From contig CAYJII010000018.1 of the NCBI GenBank assembly GCA_964370225.1, forward strand, positions 1-43,273: a stretch of 43,273 bases of DNA, given 5' to 3'. The notes under the pieces are model-generated. The model saw nothing but the letters and a program-made list of their open reading frames with translations. It did not search any database and was not told the origin of the DNA. The stretch's first letter is position 1. Every line of letters begins with the position of its first letter. The position numbers were made by a program, and so were the translations under genes. This document shows, piece after piece, positions 1-7,328 of this stretch. Source of the stretch: CAYJII01 sp964370225 (lineage in GTDB: Bacteria > Bacillota > Clostridia > Oscillospirales > Ruminococcaceae).

Positions 1-110
1 ATTTAGCGTGATAAAGTTAAAGGAATATGCGACTAAACTAGCGAGAAAAATGTTATTAATCTGCTATTTATAATACTAAAATTTTTGTGAAATAGGAATT
101 TTCAACATTA

Positions 111-145
111 AAAAGCATCTGATTGCTTAAACAATCAGATGCTTT
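111..145 (-). terminator. Rho-independent terminator of the AraC-family gene
   Basis: A perfect 14-bp stem (112-125 pairs with 132-145) with a 6-nt loop lies 29 nt beyond the stop of the AraC-type gene, read on the minus strand. It is followed on that strand by a short T run. Positions 1-110 show no gene or recognisable site. Confidence 0.8.
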
Positions 146-173
146 AAATACGAAACAAATAAAGCTTTTTGCT

Positions 174-1028
174 TTACTTATTTTTATTCTCTTTTTTCCA
201 CTGTGTAGGGCTAATTCCTACAAATTTTTTAAACACAGTCGCAAAATATGCACTTGAGCCATAAGCTAAAAGCATTGCAGTTTTCGTCACATTTTCTCCA
301 TTGGAGAGAAGTTGTTTTGCTTTTGTGATTTTCCTATAGTTTATATATGCACCTGCAGTCATGCCGAAATTTTTTTTAAAGCTGTGATGCAAAGTGGATT
401 GAGAAAACCCACATGCAGAGCATAAATCATCAATACTAATTTCCGTGTAAATATTGTTATCGATATATAAATCTATTGCGCTTAGCTTGTTGTCGTTGTC
501 ATTTTCTTTGTTTACGCAACTAATTACTAAGTTTAGCATATGCATAAAAGCTGATGCAATGAGCGGAGAAGTAGGGTTTTCGATTAATTCTTCTAAAATA
601 AATTTGAGTTGTGAACGTATTTCATCATTTATTATGAAAGTGTTTTTGTTTATCTCTAATAATTGCTCAACTATTGTTTTAGACATCACTTCATTGTAGC
701 ATAAAAAATTATCTTTATCAGATACATTAATTTGAAACCAGTAAAACTCACCAAGTCCTTGCGAATTTCCACCAGTGGAATGCTTCTGATTTTTTAGCGC
801 AATGAATGCATTATTACCCGTGAGAGAATAAATTTTTTCATCCACATAGTAGATTTGCTCGCCTTTGAAAACGAAAACAAATTCCATGCAATTCATATGC
901 AGATGAGTTTCTAAAGGAGTTGTAGCTTTCAAAAAATTTGAGTACCCAAATAACTCCACACTCGGTATATTGATATCGTCTTTTCCGAAAACGGTTCTAC
1001 GCTTATTATTTGCATATATCTCGCTCAT
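174..1028 (-). CDS. AraC family transcriptional regulator
   Basis: A 284-residue DNA-binding regulator. The N-terminal half (about residues 20-170) looks like the cupin-type ligand-sensing domain of AraC proteins, with a 'LETHLHMNCMEF' stretch. The C-terminal ~100 residues hold the paired helix-turn-helix: 'IDDLCSACGFSQSTLHHSFKK' in the first unit and 'AYGSSAYFATVFKKFVGISPTQWKK' in the second, which matches the AraC signature. It lies downstream of, and in the same direction as, the URO-D-fold gene, separated by 171 bp. It may therefore be read from its own promoter or with that gene. A 6-bp dyad (AATGCT-cact-AGCATT, 1088-1103) in that gap is a possible binding site. The ligand is unknown. 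Confidence 0.9.
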   Translation of the reverse strand: MSEIYANNKRRTVFGKDDINIPSVELFGYSNFLKATTPLETHLHMNCMEFVFVFKGEQIYYVDEKIYSLTGNNAFIALKNQKHSTGGNSQGLGEFYWFQINVSDKDNFLCYNEVMSKTIVEQLLEINKNTFIINDEIRSQLKFILEELIENPTSPLIASAFMHMLNLVISCVNKENDNDNKLSAIDLYIDNNIYTEISIDDLCSACGFSQSTLHHSFKKNFGMTAGAYINYRKITKAKQLLSNGENVTKTAMLLAYGSSAYFATVFKKFVGISPTQWKKENKNK

Positions 1029-1199
1029 AAATCCTCTTGAATATATAATTTGTAATTAGTACAACTGAACAATCTTTCCACATAATTAATGCTCACTAGC
1101 ATTGCTATAAGGCGTTAGTTTCACTACATATATATTCGCATATTTTCAGCGATTTGTCAATTTTACGTTTGAAAATACTTGATAATTTTAGCCAGCAAA

Positions 1200-2210
1200 T
1201 TATGCTTTTTTACTCCAATGGCTAAAAATTTCATGTACATTATCAGGGTTAGCACCAGGTCCAAATTCGCATTGAGCGATAAGACCACCATTATCCCACA
1301 AACTATCATATACCGAGTCAACTGCATTGCGAATGTCTTCAGTAGAGCCATTTGGGATAAGGTGCTGTCTGTCAATTTCTCCCCAGAAAGTAATTTGCCC
1401 CTTAAACTGTACTAGATTTTCCACACCTATGCAGAAAATTTGCGTGTTTATCGCATCAAGCCCAAGCTCAATTAAATGCGGAAGTATTTGGAGTGTATTG
1501 CCGTCTGAATGCATGAATATCTTTTTACCATGCTTGTGAGCGATATCGATATAATCTTTATACATAGGTTTAAAGATTTCCACCCACATTTTAGGATTAA
1601 TGAGTAAGCTTTGTTGTGAACCCCAGTCATCCATAAAATTAAGAGCATCAACATCCGTTTGAGCCCATTTAGTTAGTAGCCTACAATAAAAATCATGCAT
1701 TTTAGCAATAAACTCAAGCATTTTTTCAGGTGGATATACTAAATCCATGTACAAATTTTCAGTCCCCCTTATAAACTGTAGTTGCTCAAAAGGTCTAGGA
1801 CAACATCCGCACATGACAAATTTATCATTATCTTTGCAAAACTGGTTAACAGCGTCTATATCAAAAGATAACCACTCTTCTGGTATATGTACATTAGACG
1901 CATCTTCCCACTCATCGTCTTTTACAAGTGGGTCTTTAACTTCTCCGATAACACCCTCGTGGATATTCTCAAATTTACAGCCCCAATCGTCTGTCGCTTC
2001 ACCAATAGCATACATGTCTCCCTTTGAAATTCCTTTTATTGCTAATTTGCTAGGTGCACCGACCAAATCCCAAACAAAATCATCTTCAATTTCCTTTAGC
2101 TTTTTGGGGAAAAACATTTCAGCCCAAGGTAATACCCACATTTGTCTTGGTACTCTACCGTCGGTGTTTTTAAATTCCAACGTGTTTATAGTAAGTTGTT
2201 TACTAGTCAT
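1200..2210 (-). CDS. Uroporphyrinogen decarboxylase-fold protein (URO-D family, methyltransferase-like)
   Basis: A 336-residue protein of the URO-D (PF01208) TIM-barrel superfamily, which includes HemE and the MtaA/CmuA corrinoid and coenzyme M methyltransferases. The visible family features are 'FMDDWGSQQSLLINPKMW' in the middle, 'HKHGKKIFMHSDGN' and 'FWGEIDRQHLIP' in the second half, and the C-terminal 'GGLIAQCEFGPGANPDNV'. The His-X-Cys zinc motif of MtaA is replaced by His-Ser-Asp-Gly, so it is unlikely to be a classical MtaA. No HemE neighbour or other haem gene is present. The start has a good AAGGAAG ribosome site. An AraC regulator lies downstream. Such proteins are common in Clostridia in sugar or C1 contexts; substrate not known. 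Confidence 0.85.
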   Translation of the reverse strand: MTSKQLTINTLEFKNTDGRVPRQMWVLPWAEMFFPKKLKEIEDDFVWDLVGAPSKLAIKGISKGDMYAIGEATDDWGCKFENIHEGVIGEVKDPLVKDDEWEDASNVHIPEEWLSFDIDAVNQFCKDNDKFVMCGCCPRPFEQLQFIRGTENLYMDLVYPPEKMLEFIAKMHDFYCRLLTKWAQTDVDALNFMDDWGSQQSLLINPKMWVEIFKPMYKDYIDIAHKHGKKIFMHSDGNTLQILPHLIELGLDAINTQIFCIGVENLVQFKGQITFWGEIDRQHLIPNGSTEDIRNAVDSVYDSLWDNGGLIAQCEFGPGANPDNVHEIFSHWSKKA

Positions 2211-2344
2211 ATACTACACTTCCTTAAGTTTAAATTATATTTATCATTATAAAATATCTACTGCATTTTTTCATTTAAAATAATGCTATGCAGTAATTTG
2301 AATAAACAAAAATTTATCATAGCAGCTTTAATATGAAAGCGAGT

Positions 2345-2372
2345 TTGCTTTTTTAGGGATATATGGTATAAT
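2345..2372 (+). promoter_or_regulatory. Promoter upstream of the EamA pseudogene
   Basis: TTGCTT (2345-2350), a 16-bp spacer and TATAAT (2367-2372) preceded by an extended -10 TATGG. It points toward the small frame at 2458 and the broken permease. The rest of the 2211-2457 interval shows no gene. Confidence 0.6.
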
Positions 2373-2457
2373 TTTTGGAATGTAACTAGGATTACGCTGA
2401 TACTTAGTTAAAGCGGATTAATATTGTGAATTTATATTAGATTAAGGAGAAAACACC

Positions 2458-2571
2458 ATGAGCTCAAAAGATTCTATGAAAAATAAGCTACCCACTACCA
2501 GCATTTCAGATGTTTGGTCAGCGATTACAAATGATAGTTATGATGAAATGACACACAAAAATGGGGATTGA
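2458..2571 (+). CDS. Short open frame of 37 codons fused upstream of permease remnant
   Basis: This frame has a convincing start (AAGGAGAAAACACC before the ATG) and lies behind a recognisable promoter, but it ends after 37 codons inside the permease remnant, in a different frame. The peptide (MSSKDSMKNKLPTTSISDVW...) is not part of the permease family and I do not recognise it. The simplest reading is the 5' end of another gene that was joined to the permease by a deletion. It could be translated as a small peptide. Confidence that it is a functional gene is low. Confidence 0.3.
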   Translation: MSSKDSMKNKLPTTSISDVWSAITNDSYDEMTHKNGD

Positions 2572-2918
2572 TGGTGTCAACTCAAATTTGGCAACAGCAA
2601 TTAGGACAGTGGTAGTTCTAGCCGTGGCATGGGGGAATGGTATTTATTACAAATAGCCAATCTGGACTAGCAGAGATTAGTAGAAGAAGTTGGATATTCT
2701 TAATTTTATCTGGTGTAGCGACAGGAGCCTGCTGACTTTGTTATTACAGGGCATTACAAACAGGGGGAAATACTACTGCTGTAGTAGCTATAGATAAGCT
2801 GAGCATTGTTTTTACGCTGGTTTTAGCGGTTTTGTTCCTGCGCGATGCCTTTACGTGGAAATCAATAGTAGGAGTGGTGCTAATAGTGGCTGGACCTTTA
2901 TTTATGGTGATAAAATAA
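2561..2918 (+). pseudogene. Decayed EamA-type permease (C-terminal part)
   Basis: Conceptual translation recovers an EamA/RhaT drug-metabolite-transporter repeat: 'MGIDGVNSNLATAIRTVVVL', then 'EISRRSWIFLILSGVATGAC', 'CYYRALQ', 'AIDKLSIVFTLVLAVLFL' and a final membrane segment ending at the TAA at 2916-2918. Three lesions are visible. The first ~20 residues of the family are missing. One extra base near 2636 shifts the frame (gca tgg ggg a|atg gta). A TGA at 2733-2735 sits exactly where the family has tryptophan (ATGASWLCYY). The family is about 140 residues long, so about 118 remain. It is an inactive relic unless read through. Confidence 0.82.
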
Positions 2919-2933
2919 TTACATACAACGAAG

Positions 2934-2968
2934 AAAAAACAGATAGCCATATAGGCTATCTGTTTTTT
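2934..2968. terminator. Bidirectional terminator between the permease remnant and the Dabb gene
   Basis: A 15-bp perfect stem (2934-2948 with 2954-2968, loop of 5) with A and T runs on the two sides. It can stop transcription from both convergent units. Confidence 0.85.
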
Positions 2969-2988
2969 CTATTATATTACTACGATAT

Positions 2989-3282
2989 TTATATTTCGTT
3001 ATCGCAAAAGCCACGCTCGCAGATAACGCTGTGTACAAATTTTTGCACTTCTTTGTGAAGTGGATGTGAGCGGTAGTAGTCAAGCGCGTTTTCATCAACA
3101 AACTCTGAATAAAGGCAAAGGTCGTATCCACCCTCTTTAATATTTGGGTTAACTTCCATACAAAGTAGCCCGTCGATTTTTCCTACTAAATTCTCAAGTA
3201 GCTCTTTCATTTTTGCCATGTTAGCATTTTTAACTTCTGGTGTTTGATCTTCAAGTTTCCACATTACTATATGTCTTATCAC
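2989..3282 (-). CDS. Dabb (stress-responsive A/B barrel) domain protein
   Basis: A 97-residue single-domain protein of the Dabb family (PF07876), a dimeric alpha-beta barrel. Diagnostic parts are the start 'MIRHIVMWKL', the central 'LLENLVGKIDGLLCMEVNPNI' and the end 'YDLCLYSEFVDENALDYYRSHPLHKEVQKFV'. The start is GTG at 3282, with GGAG about ten bases upstream. Family members are small cytoplasmic proteins, often of unknown function; some are cyclases or chlorite-dismutase-like relatives. It stands alone, convergent with the permease remnant. No substrate can be inferred. Confidence 0.88.
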   Translation of the reverse strand: MIRHIVMWKLEDQTPEVKNANMAKMKELLENLVGKIDGLLCMEVNPNIKEGGYDLCLYSEFVDENALDYYRSHPLHKEVQKFVHSVICERGFCDNEI

Positions 3283-3410
3283 TAAATAAACACTCCATTC
3301 ATTATTTTTATATTAATTTTAACATGTAAAACGACATGATGCAATATTTTTTTTATTTTTTTTCAAAAAACACTGGACTAAAATCGATTTTTATGAGAGA
3401 ATATATTTAG

Positions 3411-3435
3411 ATATGGTACTAAAGCCATACCATAT
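3411..3435. promoter_or_regulatory. Perfect inverted repeat upstream of the Fe-S scaffold gene
   Basis: ATATGGTA (3411-3418) and TACCATAT (3428-3435) form a perfect 8-bp dyad with a 9-bp spacer. It ends 33 bp before the ATG at 3469. It looks like an operator or a hairpin in the leader; the protein that binds it is not known. Confidence 0.5.
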
Positions 3436-3468
3436 TAGAAATTTATGCATATTGAAAGGGGTTTAAGC

Positions 3469-4161
3469 ATGATTTATTCACATGAAGTAGAAAATATGTG
3501 TACAGTTGCACAGGGCGTTAAGCATGGCGCAGCGCCAATTCCACAGGAAGCGAAATGGATTAAGTCAAAGCAAGTTACCGACATATCGGGCCTTACTCAC
3601 GGTGTGGGTTGGTGTGCACCACAACAGGGCGCATGTAAACTAACACTGAATGTAAAAGAAGGTATCATCCAAGAAGCACTAGTAGAGACAATCGGTTGTT
3701 CAGGTATGACTCACTCAGCTGCAATGGCATCTGAAATTCTACCAGGACTTACTGTTTTAGAAGCTCTTAACACCGACCTTGTTTGCGATGCAATCAACAC
3801 GGCTATGAGAGAACTCTTCTTACAAATCGCTTATGGCAGAACACAAAGCGCGTTCTCCGAAGACGGTCTTCCAATCGGAGCAGGTCTTGAGGATTTAGGA
3901 AAAGGACTACGTTCACAAGTTGGTACTATGTATGGTACACTTAAAAAAGGACCAAGATATCTTGAAATGGCTGAAGGCTATGTAACAGGTATCGCACTTG
4001 ATGAAGAAGAGCAAATTATCGGATATCAGTTTGTAAGCCTAGGCAAAATGACTGATTTCATTAAAAAAGGCGATGACCCAACAACTGCTTGGGACAAAGC
4101 AAAAGGTCAGTACGGACGTGTAGACGATGCAGTAAAAATCATCGATCCGAGACACGAATAA
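3469..4161 (+). CDS. NifU/IscU-like iron-sulfur scaffold protein
   Basis: A 230-residue protein whose core resembles the NifU N-terminal/IscU scaffold fold. The segment 'ETIGCSGMTHSAAMASEILPG' corresponds to the Cys-containing loop and helix of IscU. Candidate cluster ligands are Cys49, Cys56, Cys77 and Cys106. It is longer than IscU (~130 residues): a ~45-residue N-terminal part and a C-terminal ~90-residue part are extra. I chose ATG 3469 rather than ATG 3445 because AAAGGGG sits 8 bases before it. The GGGtGRT gene follows 19 bp downstream with its own AAGGAGGAG, so the two are co-transcribed. No IscS, NifS or Suf gene is near, so general Fe-S assembly is doubtful. A dedicated scaffold or metallocentre for the partner is an inference. 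Confidence 0.8.
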   Translation: MIYSHEVENMCTVAQGVKHGAAPIPQEAKWIKSKQVTDISGLTHGVGWCAPQQGACKLTLNVKEGIIQEALVETIGCSGMTHSAAMASEILPGLTVLEALNTDLVCDAINTAMRELFLQIAYGRTQSAFSEDGLPIGAGLEDLGKGLRSQVGTMYGTLKKGPRYLEMAEGYVTGIALDEEEQIIGYQFVSLGKMTDFIKKGDDPTTAWDKAKGQYGRVDDAVKIIDPRHE

Positions 4162-4180
4162 TTGAAGGAGGAGTCCAATT

Positions 4181-5191
4181 ATGGCACTATTTGAATCATA
4201 TGAGAGACGCATTAAGCAAATTGATGAGACTCTTAACAGTTATGGGATTGCTTCTATCGAAGAAGCTGAAAAAATTACTAAAGATGCAGGACTTGACGTA
4301 TATACAATGGTAGAAGGCATTCAGCCAATCTGTTTTGAAAACGCAAAGTGGGCTTACGTAGTAGGCGCTGCTATCGCTATCAAAAAAGGTTGCAAAAGAG
4401 CTGCTGACGCTGCTGCTGCTATCGGTGAAGGCCTTCAAGCTTTCTGTATCCCAGGTTCTGTTGCTGACCAACGTTTAGTTGGTTTAGGTCACGGAAACCT
4501 TGGAAAAATGCTTCTAGAAGAAAGCACTGAGTGCTTTTGTTTCTTAGCAGGACACGAATCATTCGCTGCTGCTGAGGGAGCTATCGGTATTGCTGAAAAA
4601 GCAAACAAAGTTCGTAAAAACCCACTACGCGTTATCCTAAACGGACTTGGAAAAGATGCTGCTCAAGTTATTTCAAGAATTAACGGTTTCACATTTGTTG
4701 AAACAAAAATGAACTACGCTACAGGACAAGTTGAAGAGATTTACAGAAAATCATATTCTACTGGTCTTCGTTCAAAAGTAAATTGCTACGGCGCTGACGA
4801 TGTAACAGAAGGCGTTGCTGTTATGTGGAAAGAAGGCGTTGACGTTTCTATCACTGGTAACTCAACTAACCCAACTCGTTTCCAACATCCAGTTGCTGGT
4901 ACATATAAAAAAGAATGTAACGAAAAAGGCAAAGCTTACTTCTCAGTTGCATCTGGCGGAGGTACAGGTCGTACTCTTCATCCAGACAACATGGCTGCAG
5001 GCCCTGCTTCTTATGGTATGACAGATACTATGGGACGTATGCACTCAGATGCACAATTTGCAGGTTCGTCTTCAGTTCCAGCTCACGTTGAGATGATGGG
5101 ACTTATAGGCGCTGGAAACAACCCAATGGTTGGTATGACAGTTGCAGTTGCAGTTAGCTTAGAAGAAGCTGCTAACGCAGGCAAATTCTAA
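4181..5191 (+). CDS. GGGtGRT family protein, function unknown
   Basis: A 336-residue soluble protein recognised by the family's name motif 'SVASGGGTGRTLHPDNMAAG', followed by 'MHSDAQFAGSSSVPAHVEMMGLIGAGNNPMVGMTVAVAVSLEEA'-type sequence near the C-terminus (about residues 250-330). Several Cys are spread through it ('PICFENAKW', 'KKGCKRA', 'AFCIPGS', 'ECFCFLAGHES', 'VNCYGADD', 'KKECNEKG'), which would suit a metal or Fe-S centre. The family is named but, as far as I know, has no assigned reaction; pairing with the NifU-like gene is its usual context. Codon use is strongly biased to GCT, GGT, ATC and AAC with almost no ATA, unlike most neighbours, which suggests high expression. A strong terminator follows directly. 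Confidence 0.85.
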   Translation: MALFESYERRIKQIDETLNSYGIASIEEAEKITKDAGLDVYTMVEGIQPICFENAKWAYVVGAAIAIKKGCKRAADAAAAIGEGLQAFCIPGSVADQRLVGLGHGNLGKMLLEESTECFCFLAGHESFAAAEGAIGIAEKANKVRKNPLRVILNGLGKDAAQVISRINGFTFVETKMNYATGQVEEIYRKSYSTGLRSKVNCYGADDVTEGVAVMWKEGVDVSITGNSTNPTRFQHPVAGTYKKECNEKGKAYFSVASGGGTGRTLHPDNMAAGPASYGMTDTMGRMHSDAQFAGSSSVPAHVEMMGLIGAGNNPMVGMTVAVAVSLEEAANAGKF

Positions 5192-5207
5192 TAATCGCTA
5201 ATAATTA

Positions 5208-5242
5208 AAAACACTGTTTCAGTATTGAAACAGTGTTTTTTT
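5208..5242 (+). terminator. Terminator after the GGGtGRT gene
   Basis: A perfect 14-bp stem (5208-5221 with 5226-5239, 4-nt loop) followed by a T run ends the two-gene Fe-S unit 16 bp after the stop codon. Confidence 0.9.
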
Positions 5243-5333
5243 CTGTAATTGGGCAAAAAAATATAGAAAAGCAATATAAATGCTTAGCTTTTTTATTGCA
5301 AACATGAAAAATGATAAAAACTCAAATTCTATA

Positions 5334-5362
5334 TTGCTTAAATTTGCAAAGTTAGATATAAT
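5334..5362 (+). promoter_or_regulatory. Promoter of the Gfo/Idh/MocA gene
   Basis: TTGCTT (5334-5339), a 17-bp spacer and TATAAT (5357-5362), 35 bp before the start codon of the oxidoreductase gene. Confidence 0.65.
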
Positions 5363-5396
5363 ATACACATATTACTTATAGAGAGAGGTTATTATT

Positions 5397-6458
5397 ATGG
5401 CTAAAATTAAAGTTGGGGTAATCGGTTGCGGTACAATTGCAAATATAGCACATATTCCGTCTTATATGAACAACGATGATGTTGAGATTAAATATTTTTG
5501 CGACATTATTAAGGAGCGTGCAGATGAAGCAGTTGAAAAATATGGCTGTGGAACTGCGATTTTAAACTACGAAGAAATATTAAATGATGAGGAGATTACA
5601 GCAGTTTCAATTTGTACTCCTAATGATTGTCATGCGAAAATATCTATCGCAGCGCTTAATGCTGGGAAAGATGTATTGTGCGAAAAACCTGCTGCTAGAA
5701 CTTATGAAGAAGCACAAAAAATGAAAGAAGCACAAAATAAAACCGGGAAAATACTAAACATCGGAGTTGTAAACAGATTTAACGATGGAGTTAACAAAAT
5801 AAAAGAACTTATCGAACAAGGCGAACTTGGAAATATTCACCATGTTTACGTTAGCTTTAGAAGTCACCGCTCAATTCCGGGTCTTGGGGGCGCATTTACT
5901 ACAAAAGACATTTCAGGTGGGGGAGTATTAATCGACTGGGGAGTACATTTCTTTGATATCGTGATGTACTGTTGTGGAGACCCAAAACCACTTACAGTTT
6001 CAGCAGAACAGTTTAGCGTGTTGGGTAAAAATATCGATGACTACGTATTTACTAATATGTGGGCAGGCCCCGCTACAAAAGGTGGAATTTATGATGTTGA
6101 TGACTCAGTAACTGGTATGGTTAGAACTGACGGTCCGATAATAACATTTAACGGAGCGTGGGCACAAAATATTGGTGAGAACGAAATGTACATCGACTTT
6201 ATGGGGGACAAAGGTGGCATAAGATTGCAATATGGTGCGGCGTTTAAACTTTATTCCACGAAAAATAATATGCTAAGTACAACTGAGTTTGCTTATCAAA
6301 CAAACGACCACTTCCAAAATGAGATTGATGCGTTTGTAAAATGCATCAAAACTGGCGAGAAACTACCTTCCCATATTGATACAGTTATACTTACATCAAA
6401 AATGATGCAAGCAATGTATGACTCAGCGCAATCACATAAAGAGATTGTACTAGACTAA
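5397..6458 (+). CDS. Gfo/Idh/MocA family NAD(P)-dependent oxidoreductase
   Basis: A 353-residue cytoplasmic dehydrogenase for sugars, inositols or related polyols. The N-terminal Rossmann fold starts with 'VGVIGCGTIANIAHIPSY' (about residues 5-22). The conserved 'CEKPAARTYEEA' at about 97-108 carries the Lys-Pro typical of the family. The C-terminal alpha/beta domain has 'GGGVLIDWGVHFFDIVMYCCG' with the Asp/His catalytic region near residues 180-190. Length is normal for the family. It is a single-gene unit: its own promoter lies upstream and a perfect hairpin terminator downstream. The substrate cannot be read from the sequence. Confidence 0.9.
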   Translation: MAKIKVGVIGCGTIANIAHIPSYMNNDDVEIKYFCDIIKERADEAVEKYGCGTAILNYEEILNDEEITAVSICTPNDCHAKISIAALNAGKDVLCEKPAARTYEEAQKMKEAQNKTGKILNIGVVNRFNDGVNKIKELIEQGELGNIHHVYVSFRSHRSIPGLGGAFTTKDISGGGVLIDWGVHFFDIVMYCCGDPKPLTVSAEQFSVLGKNIDDYVFTNMWAGPATKGGIYDVDDSVTGMVRTDGPIITFNGAWAQNIGENEMYIDFMGDKGGIRLQYGAAFKLYSTKNNMLSTTEFAYQTNDHFQNEIDAFVKCIKTGEKLPSHIDTVILTSKMMQAMYDSAQSHKEIVLD

Positions 6459-6475
6459 TAATAAGCGTTATAAAC

Positions 6476-6512
6476 AAAAAAACTAAGTGAGAGTAACTCA
6501 CTTAGTTTTTTT
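6476..6512. terminator. Terminator after the Gfo/Idh/MocA gene
   Basis: A 16-bp stem (6476-6491 with 6497-6512) around a 5-nt loop, with A and T runs, lies between the oxidoreductase gene and the convergent lipoprotein gene and can serve both. Confidence 0.88.
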
Positions 6513-6600
6513 GTTTTTTGAGATAAAAACATGAGATTTACATAATTTATCCCAATATCATTTGTAACCTTCTGTCATTTGAAAGCTTAGATATTTGCTA

Positions 6601-7116
6601 CTATTTAGCTATTTCTAGGGTGTATTCATGTAGCTCATCAATGAACTCCTGTGAATTTATTGGAAAACCACCGCTAGCATACGCGGATATAGTTTTGCCA
6701 GTATCAAATTCTATAGTGAGGGAAATGCTATCCGCATCCATCACACCTTCACCAGCTTCACTATCAAATCCATCCCATGAATAGATATCATATTTTTCGC
6801 ATATAGAAGCAATTTCTTTGAAAATTGCTTTGCCTACTTTTTTGTCTGAAACAACATGACGATCAGAATTTTCGGAATAATCGAAATATGTTTCGAAATC
6901 AAAGTGAGCCATAAACCAATCCTCTGTAATATTCACTGTAAAAATTCCTTCCATCGGTATATCATGCTTGAATTTAAATGTCGTGATATCACCCAGCTCC
7001 TCAATATTAATTGATTCACTTGACACGTCGCTATCTTCACTTTCTGCGGTACTAATTCCTAGTCCGCAACCTGTTAAGAGAAATAAAAAAGTAAGTAATG
7101 CTGTGATTTTTTTCAT
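6601..7116 (-). CDS. Small lipoprotein, paralogue of the one at 31221-31766
   Basis: A 171-residue predicted lipoprotein. It has a Lys-rich start, a hydrophobic stretch and a lipobox 'LLTGC' (Cys17), so it should be anchored outside the membrane. The mature part is acidic and unlike any family I can name. The C-terminal half ('ICEKYDIYSWDGF', 'DSISLTIEFDTGKTISAYASGGFPINSQEFIDEL') matches the lipoprotein encoded at 31221-31766 in order and spacing. The two therefore form a small family in this genome. It is a single gene facing the ROK regulator's 3' side; function unknown. Confidence 0.8.
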   Translation of the reverse strand: MKKITALLTFLFLLTGCGLGISTAESEDSDVSSESINIEELGDITTFKFKHDIPMEGIFTVNITEDWFMAHFDFETYFDYSENSDRHVVSDKKVGKAIFKEIASICEKYDIYSWDGFDSEAGEGVMDADSISLTIEFDTGKTISAYASGGFPINSQEFIDELHEYTLEIAK

Positions 7117-7267
7117 GTTGTCACTCCGTTCGTATAAATAGATTTATTTTTATAACGATTGATGAAAAGCACTGCACTGGGGAAATTGTAAAATGATTAT
7201 TTTTTGTGATTGTTTACAAAAAAGTTCTGATTAAAATATTTATATATCTAAAATAATTTTATTATCA

Positions 7268-7296
7268 TTGACAAAATAACGATTAATTAGTAAAAT
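7268..7296 (+). promoter_or_regulatory. Near-consensus promoter reading antisense into the ROK regulator gene
   Basis: TTGACA (7268-7273), exactly 17 bp, then TAAAAT (7291-7296). It points rightward, but the next gene on its right is on the opposite strand, so a transcript would begin just outside the 3' end of the ROK regulator gene and run antisense to it. Its -10 box lies inside the repeat at 7287-7305. Confidence 0.5.
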
Positions 7297-7305
7297 GATA
7301 TTATT
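7287..7305. repeat. Operator-like repeat, copy 1 (TTAGTAAAATGATATTATT)
   Basis: Nineteen bases that match 8556-8574 in 18 of 19 positions. The sequence continues as TAA, giving an imperfect dyad TTAGTAA-N7-TTATTAA, the kind of site ROK repressors bind. It overlaps the -10 box of the antisense-directed promoter. Confidence 0.55.
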
Positions 7306-7328
7306 AATAGAGTTGAATTGCAAAATAA

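Noticed and set aside
1088..1103. 6-bp dyad AATGCT-cact-AGCATT taken as a terminator of the URO-D-fold gene.
   Set aside because: No T run follows on either strand; at most a protein-binding site.
2733..2735. TGA at a conserved Trp position suggested recoding of TGA as Trp.
   Set aside because: All other genes use TGG for Trp and several end in TGA (for example the SIS isomerase gene), and the same permease copy also has a frameshift. Gene decay explains it.
5269..5339. AGCAATATA and TATATTGCT inverted copies before the oxidoreductase gene.
   Set aside because: Arms are 9 bp, AT-rich and about 60 bp apart; this is expected by chance in such sequence.
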